A DNA stretch of 64,000 nt from Asterochloris sp. CNOR1. Lineage: Eukaryota; Chlorophyta; Trebouxiophyceae; Trebouxiales; Trebouxiaceae. A model generated the notes under the pieces. It saw only the letters and a program-made list of their open reading frames with translations. It had not been told where the DNA came from and searched no databases. The DNA lies in assembly GCA_963969365.1 (NCBI GenBank), contig OZ017750.1:620001-684000 (forward strand), given 5' to 3'. A program made the position numbers and the translations under genes. Positions within the stretch are counted from its first letter, which is position 1; each line of letters opens with the position of its first letter. Positions 59,417 through 64,000 of the stretch are shown here, in pieces.

Positions 59417-62400
59417 ATGATAAGAGTCACAGTGCCTTGCTGTCCAAGCCTGTCTCAGAGCAGACCTGTCTCCTGCTGCAGCGCACCCTGGCCTCTGTTG
59501 CCTCCCGCTGCACAGCCTGACGTGGTCAGGGCTGCCCAAAAGGTGAACCCTCATAGCAAAGTTTTCTCTGCTGCAAAGATGTTACTCCAGCAATCTGCTC
59601 AGACACATCAAAGAACAAGTGTATGCTGCCTCTCTCTGACTGAGCCATGCAGCCATTACAATACAGCATCGCGCTGCATGCATCACTGTGCAGCATGGGG
59701 CCAGTCAATGCCATTCTCTTTGTGTATTCGGCCAACCATCATGCTGCAGCAGCGCCTGCTTGCTATGCAGGATGAACTATATCGCCAGCACCTGACAGAT
59801 GCATGTCATGATGCTGTCAGGCAGCTGCTGGGCCCTCGCAAAGCCCTGCTGTGGAGTAGGCAAGTGAAGGGCTGCTTACCGCAAGTGGTTGCCTGCTTCA
59901 TGCTGCTGTTTCCACCTGTTTCTACCTGGCATGGACGGGGTGTGACGAGCTCTGCGGACAGCAATGCAGGCTTGCTGGTGCAGCTGACGCAGTGCCAGAG
60001 CGCCGACACCATCTGGGTTGAGGGCGTATGCCTGAGCCGTTTGGCCGCCTGTGCTGCCAGGGGTGTCGCTGCAAGCAGTGAAGTCTGACACGCCTCACGC
60101 TGCGCTGTGCCGGCCTTCTGCAGGGAGACTCGCCTGGTGGCAGAGCTGCTGTTCCATGGGGTGTCCACAGGGGCGGGGGTGCAGACCCTGGGGGAAGAGT
60201 ACTGCGACATCCTGCAGGTGGCAGGTGGGCATGCAATGCAACTGCACCAGCAGGGGCGACTCATTCCAGGCCACAGCTGAGGCGTGAGCAAATGTTTTTT
60301 GGTGGTGGCGTAAAGACATGTTGTCTGTACACATGGGACGTCCCCTCACCAGTCCTGGTGTGTGACTGTGGCATCCTGCATGCAGCAGGTCATCTGCGGG
60401 TGCCTGTGAGGTGTACAGGCAGCATACAGTCTGTCAACTACGAATGAGCCAACCAGAAAGCCCTCATCTGTCACACTGCGGCCCAGACGAGGTGCTGCTT
60501 ATGTGTGCAGCAGGGCCATGGGCATGGCCATCAGCCCCCTCCACAGGGTCCTGACATGCCTGACCAGAGCCTGCCAATCAGGGTAGACTGCTGGCGAGGG
60601 TGCTGAGGCAATGTTGGCATGGAGTTGCAGCTTGGACGGCAGGCCTCCGGCTGGGCCACCTGCCCCTCACTGGCGCCTGTTCTGCTGCTGCAGGGCGCAT
60701 AGGCACCGCCCCCGGTGCCGGACGTCGCGGCCTGCTGGTCCTGCTGGAGTGCATGGCCCCCTACCTGGCCGAGCGCGTCTCCCAGAGCGCAGATGCCGAG
60801 CTGGGAACGGGGGGTGGGCGGGCGCCCACCTGGGCTGCGCCTGCCCACTCGATGGGGGGAGCGCTGGATGACCTGGACATGGAAGCTCCTGCTTCCCTGA
60901 GTGGGTGCTGTTTCATGGCTTGCTTGTTTTCGCTCGCCTCCAGCTGAGGTGCTTTGCTCGACGGATGCCACTTTTGCACCAAGAAGCCCCGATGCCCTCA
61001 GTGTGTCACAGCTGTCTGGGGTGCTCTGTCGCAGGCTTTTTGGGCTCCATACTTCCTGCCTTGTGGGTTCCATCCTTCATGTCGTTGCTTGGTGCATGCC
61101 GATGTCTGGGCTGGTCTCCATCTGCTGCCGGATCTGGCAAGCTCCAGCACCCGCACGGATGTGGGGAGCCAGAGTGCATCTGCCACCCTGTGAGTGCAAG
61201 CAGCGAGCCCAGCAATATTGGTTTGCACCAGTGCAGTCGTAGCCTGGCTGGCAGCTGCAGGAGACCACCACGCTGAGACCGGATCCTGGTTTCTTGCTTC
61301 TGCAGCGGCCTTAGAGAGCACTCACTCGGGAGAGCACTCCCTCTGGGGCGACACTGCAGCGACAGTGGTGCGCCAGGCGGCTGAGCGGTGGCGGGGGTTG
61401 TGGGAGGTGCTGCTGCAGTACTCCAGCGAGGCCACGCGTCTGCACCTTGCGCTGTTCTACTTCTATGGCATCTACTACCAGTGGTCCAAGCGCTTGACAG
61501 GTGGGGGTTCATCGCTCATCTGTTGAGCAAGGGTGTCTCCACACAGAGCTTCTCTGCTGGCAGAGCATTGGTCTCGGTGAAGAATCTAGCACTGGGTTGC
61601 TGCCGCGGGGTGTGCAGCAGGGGACTGCGCAGAGGGTGGACAGCCTGTCAGCAGCTCCTGTGCTGGCGTAATGAGTTGATCCTTTGCAGTTTGACTGGTC
61701 CTGTCAGCTTGTGCAACACAAGTGATGGCACTGCTGCCCTTACCACACCCCAGCCTGGGCTGCCTTGCACCACTTGAGCTTCGATCATGTCGGCCAGCAC
61801 TTGCCCAGGCTGCCATCTGCCACAGCCTGCTTGTATTTCTTGCCACAGCATCTGGTATGGCTGCCCACAGGCTGCAGCGTGCACTTGCTCAGCCAATAGC
61901 TGACACAACACTAGGCCATTTTGGCCTGAAACATCTGAATGCCGTCATCCAGGCTCCGCTCCCCTGCAGGCGTGCGTTATGTGTTTGTGGGGAAGCTGTT
62001 TGAGAGCCGCCCCAGCTACCACCTGCTGGGCCTGCTGCTCTTTGTGCAGCTGGGCATCACCAGCGGGACATGGGCCGTGCAGCAGCTGGCATCCTCCCTG
62101 ACCCCGCAGGCCAAGCCTCAAGGGCACGCCCAGCCCCTGCATGGGGGCAGGCAGACAGCCAGCACTTCCAAGGGCCTGCCAGTCATCCTGGAGGTGGGTC
62201 GCCTGGCCTCACTTTCCTTAGATGGAACGCCAGTCTGCTCTGCTGCCTTGCCAGTGTGCTGTGCTCTGTTCCGCATGTACTGTGCTTCATTGCCGTTTGC
62301 TATGCTGCATTGCCCATCTGCTGCGCATTATATGTATATATATGTGCTGTGCTGTGACATGAGGAGTTCCCCGGGTGCTTCACGTCTGCCGTGGCACTTT

Positions 62401-62925
62401 GTTATTGTCTACACGTTGTGCACTTGGCATCGATAGCTGCCATGTGCTAACAGGCTTGACAGGTGCCAGCTGTGTGACCTTGGTTGTGTAGAGCTATCTG
62501 CCTGTTACAAGCATCTGCTTCCTTGAAATGCCGGCAGGCGCTCTGTTTCCTGCCACATCTGCTGACAGGCTAGGCACAGTTCAGACCTGAGCCCATACAG
62601 ACATGGTGCATGCCTGAATTCTTGATGGGCATGCTTGCAGGAGGATGGCGAGGGGATTGCCACCCCCCCTGACAGCCAGGCACAGCAGCCTCCTCGGAGC
62701 CATGCTGCAGCCACGCAGGATCATACTGGGGACACGCCACATGAGGCCACCAGCAAGTGTCCATTGTGCCTGTCCGCCCGAGAACTTCCCACAGCCACCC
62801 CATGTGGGCACGTCTTCTGCTGGCAGTGCATAGCAGAATGGGGGAACCAGCGCAAGGAGTGCCCCCTGTGCAGGGCGCCTTTCAAAATAGATCTGCTAAT
62901 GTGTGTGGAGCATGCTGACTTCTGA
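59417..62925 (+). CDS. PEX10: Peroxisome biogenesis factor 10 (PEX10), RING E3 ligase
   Basis: Seven exons (59417-59542, 59771-59859, 60124-60224, 60694-60900, 61306-61500, 61970-62193, 62641-62925) total 1227 nt, 408 aa. It is part of the PEX2-PEX10-PEX12 complex in the peroxisome membrane that ubiquitinates the import receptor PEX5. The N-terminal motif [18 protein letters not shown], then [13 protein letters not shown] and membrane-spanning segments such as [14 protein letters not shown] and [14 protein letters not shown] match plant PEX10. The C-terminal C3HC4 RING is at about residues 354-391 ([34 protein letters not shown]). The intron after 59859 has a GC donor, and the split Arg codon keeps the frame. 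The start codon is chosen because it gives an in-frame first exon; the first 25 residues have no family support, and an upstream alternative exists. Confidence 0.92.
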
Positions 62926-63424
62926 CTTCGAACGTGAGCGAGAGAGCTGATTGTTTAACTTGCATCTGGTGTACACCTGTGCTGCTTTGCGAGTGTTGAG
63001 CGTGCGGTCCCACGAGCTGTCCCTCATTGAGTCTAGTCAGCGTCAGTTTGTCCATACCCAGCAGTACCTTAGAGACTGTCCCTGACCCCTGAAAGCATGT
63101 TGCCCCTCTCAACATTGTTTGTAGAGACATTATCAGATCCAGCACAGCACAACTGGAGGTATTCAGAGTGGGACAGGGCAAACAGGGGCCAGGCGAGAAT
63201 TCAGGACACTGTACGGCCATAGGAAACACCTGCGGAGGCAGCATCACTGTCAAAGGCAGCGCTTACACTGTGGGCCAAACCCCATGCTGGTCAAGCAGGC
63301 ATCCGCATCGAGCCACATCACAACAAAGTGCAGGGACTGGACAACTATGTGGCGCAGTCCACGTTGCGGCACAAGGAAGCAGAGGCACTGAGTACTGACT
63401 GCAGGGAGGACCTCAGGGACTTGC
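62926..63424. other. Convergent 3' region, no recognised gene
   Basis: This lies between the PEX10 stop and the first supported exon of the minus-strand gene. It probably contains the PEX10 3' UTR and the 3' end of that gene; I see no open frame with family similarity. Confidence 0.45.
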
Positions 63425-63586
63425 CTGCAATGTACAGGTTTTTGGCCCACTTGTCCTTCACATGAGTGCTTGGGAAAGCAGAGGTACGCAGCGTCTCCTG
63501 GGTCTCATCCATGGGGCGGCGTCGGGGAACACTCAGCACGAAGGCGGCCTGGTCAGGGGTGGCGGCACAGGCAGTGATGCGGAAGC
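63425..63586 (-). CDS. One exon of an unrecognised minus-strand gene continuing off the right edge
   Basis: A 162-nt open exon (54 codons) starts after ATGCAG and reads FRITACAATPDQAAFVLSVP, then RRPMDETQETLRTSAFPSTH and KDKWAKNLYIAG. At 63425 it meets GCAAGT, which would be another GC donor; reading straight through instead gives a stop at 63345. Codon use resembles the neighbouring genes and the charged/aliphatic mix looks real, but I do not recognise a family. The sequence from 63.6 kb to the edge is repeat-containing and probably intronic. Confidence 0.4.
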
Positions 63587-63667
63587 CTGCATGCAGGCGA
63601 GTGCGTGGTCAGGCAGGGCCAGGAGATGAGTGAGGCTGCAGCAGAGACTGCTCAGAGGTGGCAGGGC

Positions 63668-63940
63668 TGGCACAAGATCCAGCAGCCCAGGCATTATGAC
63701 CCGTTTTTGTTTGCAATTGCCAGACAGCAGGCCAGAAGAGCTGCTGCACATCAATCAGACCATGCAGCGGCCGCCACTGACCAGACTGCAGCGCCTGTTT
63801 GCAGCAAAAGGGGCCCGGCATTTGCAGCAGCCTGGTCTGGCACGACTGGGATAGCAACCCGCAGCATAGGCATTCTGACCCAGCTCTGTTGAGACCTGCC
63901 AGACAACAGGGCTGAGCAGCTGCTGCACAACTTCCAGCCA
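63668..63940. repeat. Two diverged copies about 172 bp apart near the right edge
   Basis: 63668-63760 and 63838-63940 share TGGCAC, GGCATT.TGACCC, TGCCAGACA.CAGG and GAGCTGCTGCACA-like blocks in the same order. They probably lie in an intron of the edge gene. Confidence 0.7.
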
Positions 63941-64000
63941 GAGCACAGGGCTTGCCACCCGCCAGACCTTTGCTGCATGTAGCAAAGGCGTCTGGCCTTC

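Overview
The window looks like nuclear DNA of a green alga. The genes are densely split, with short exons (about 60-600 nt) and introns of about 70-700 nt, and the sequence is moderately GC-rich with many GCTGCA/TGCAG words. Several proteins match plant-lineage families: the large CAF-1 subunit FAS1, an ORTHRUS/VIM E3 ligase, a TRAF1/MUSE13-14-like MATH protein, and ribose-5-phosphate isomerase with a transit-peptide-like N terminus. A trebouxiophyte chlorophyte is my best guess; the assignment is inference from architecture and similarity, not from a search. No tRNA, rRNA, CRISPR array or transposon open reading frame was recognised.

Layout. 1-~17.6 kb, minus: a giant USP9X/USP24-type deubiquitinase that runs off the left edge. 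~18.85-19.68 kb, plus: a small single-pass membrane protein. 19.84-24.73 kb, minus: an unrecognised helical-repeat-like protein. ~24.95-35.45 kb, minus: CAF-1 large subunit (FAS1) whose N terminus carries a homeodomain. 35.72-42.43 kb, plus: RING-SRA-RING protein of the UHRF1/VIM family with an added C-terminal CUE-like segment. 42.64-46.14 kb, minus: Aurora kinase. 46.41-55.41 kb, plus: MATH-domain protein like Arabidopsis TRAF1a/b (MUSE13/14). 55.57-56.42 kb, minus: ribosomal protein eL36. 56.71-58.20 kb, plus: ribose-5-phosphate isomerase. 59.42-62.93 kb, plus: PEX10. 63.4 kb to the right edge, minus: one exon of an unrecognised gene. Genes alternate in strand, so promoters are mostly bidirectional and 3' ends convergent. 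Six gene models (the SRA protein, Aurora, MATH protein, eL36, RPI, PEX10) splice to lengths divisible by three and match their families end to end.

Functionally, the middle of the window groups replication-coupled chromatin maintenance (CAF-1, UHRF1/VIM) with mitotic control (Aurora). CAF-1 and the SRA protein share a 268-bp intergenic region with an E2F-like site. Ubiquitin biology recurs (USP9X-like, SRA E3, TRAF1-like, PEX10).

The most unusual signals are: (1) a homeodomain lacking the usual Asn51 spliced in frame onto FAS1; (2) at least eight introns with GC-AG instead of GT-AG ends, spread over four genes; (3) introns that contain one to several degraded tandem copies of the neighbouring exon edge together with its splice site, seen in at least four genes.
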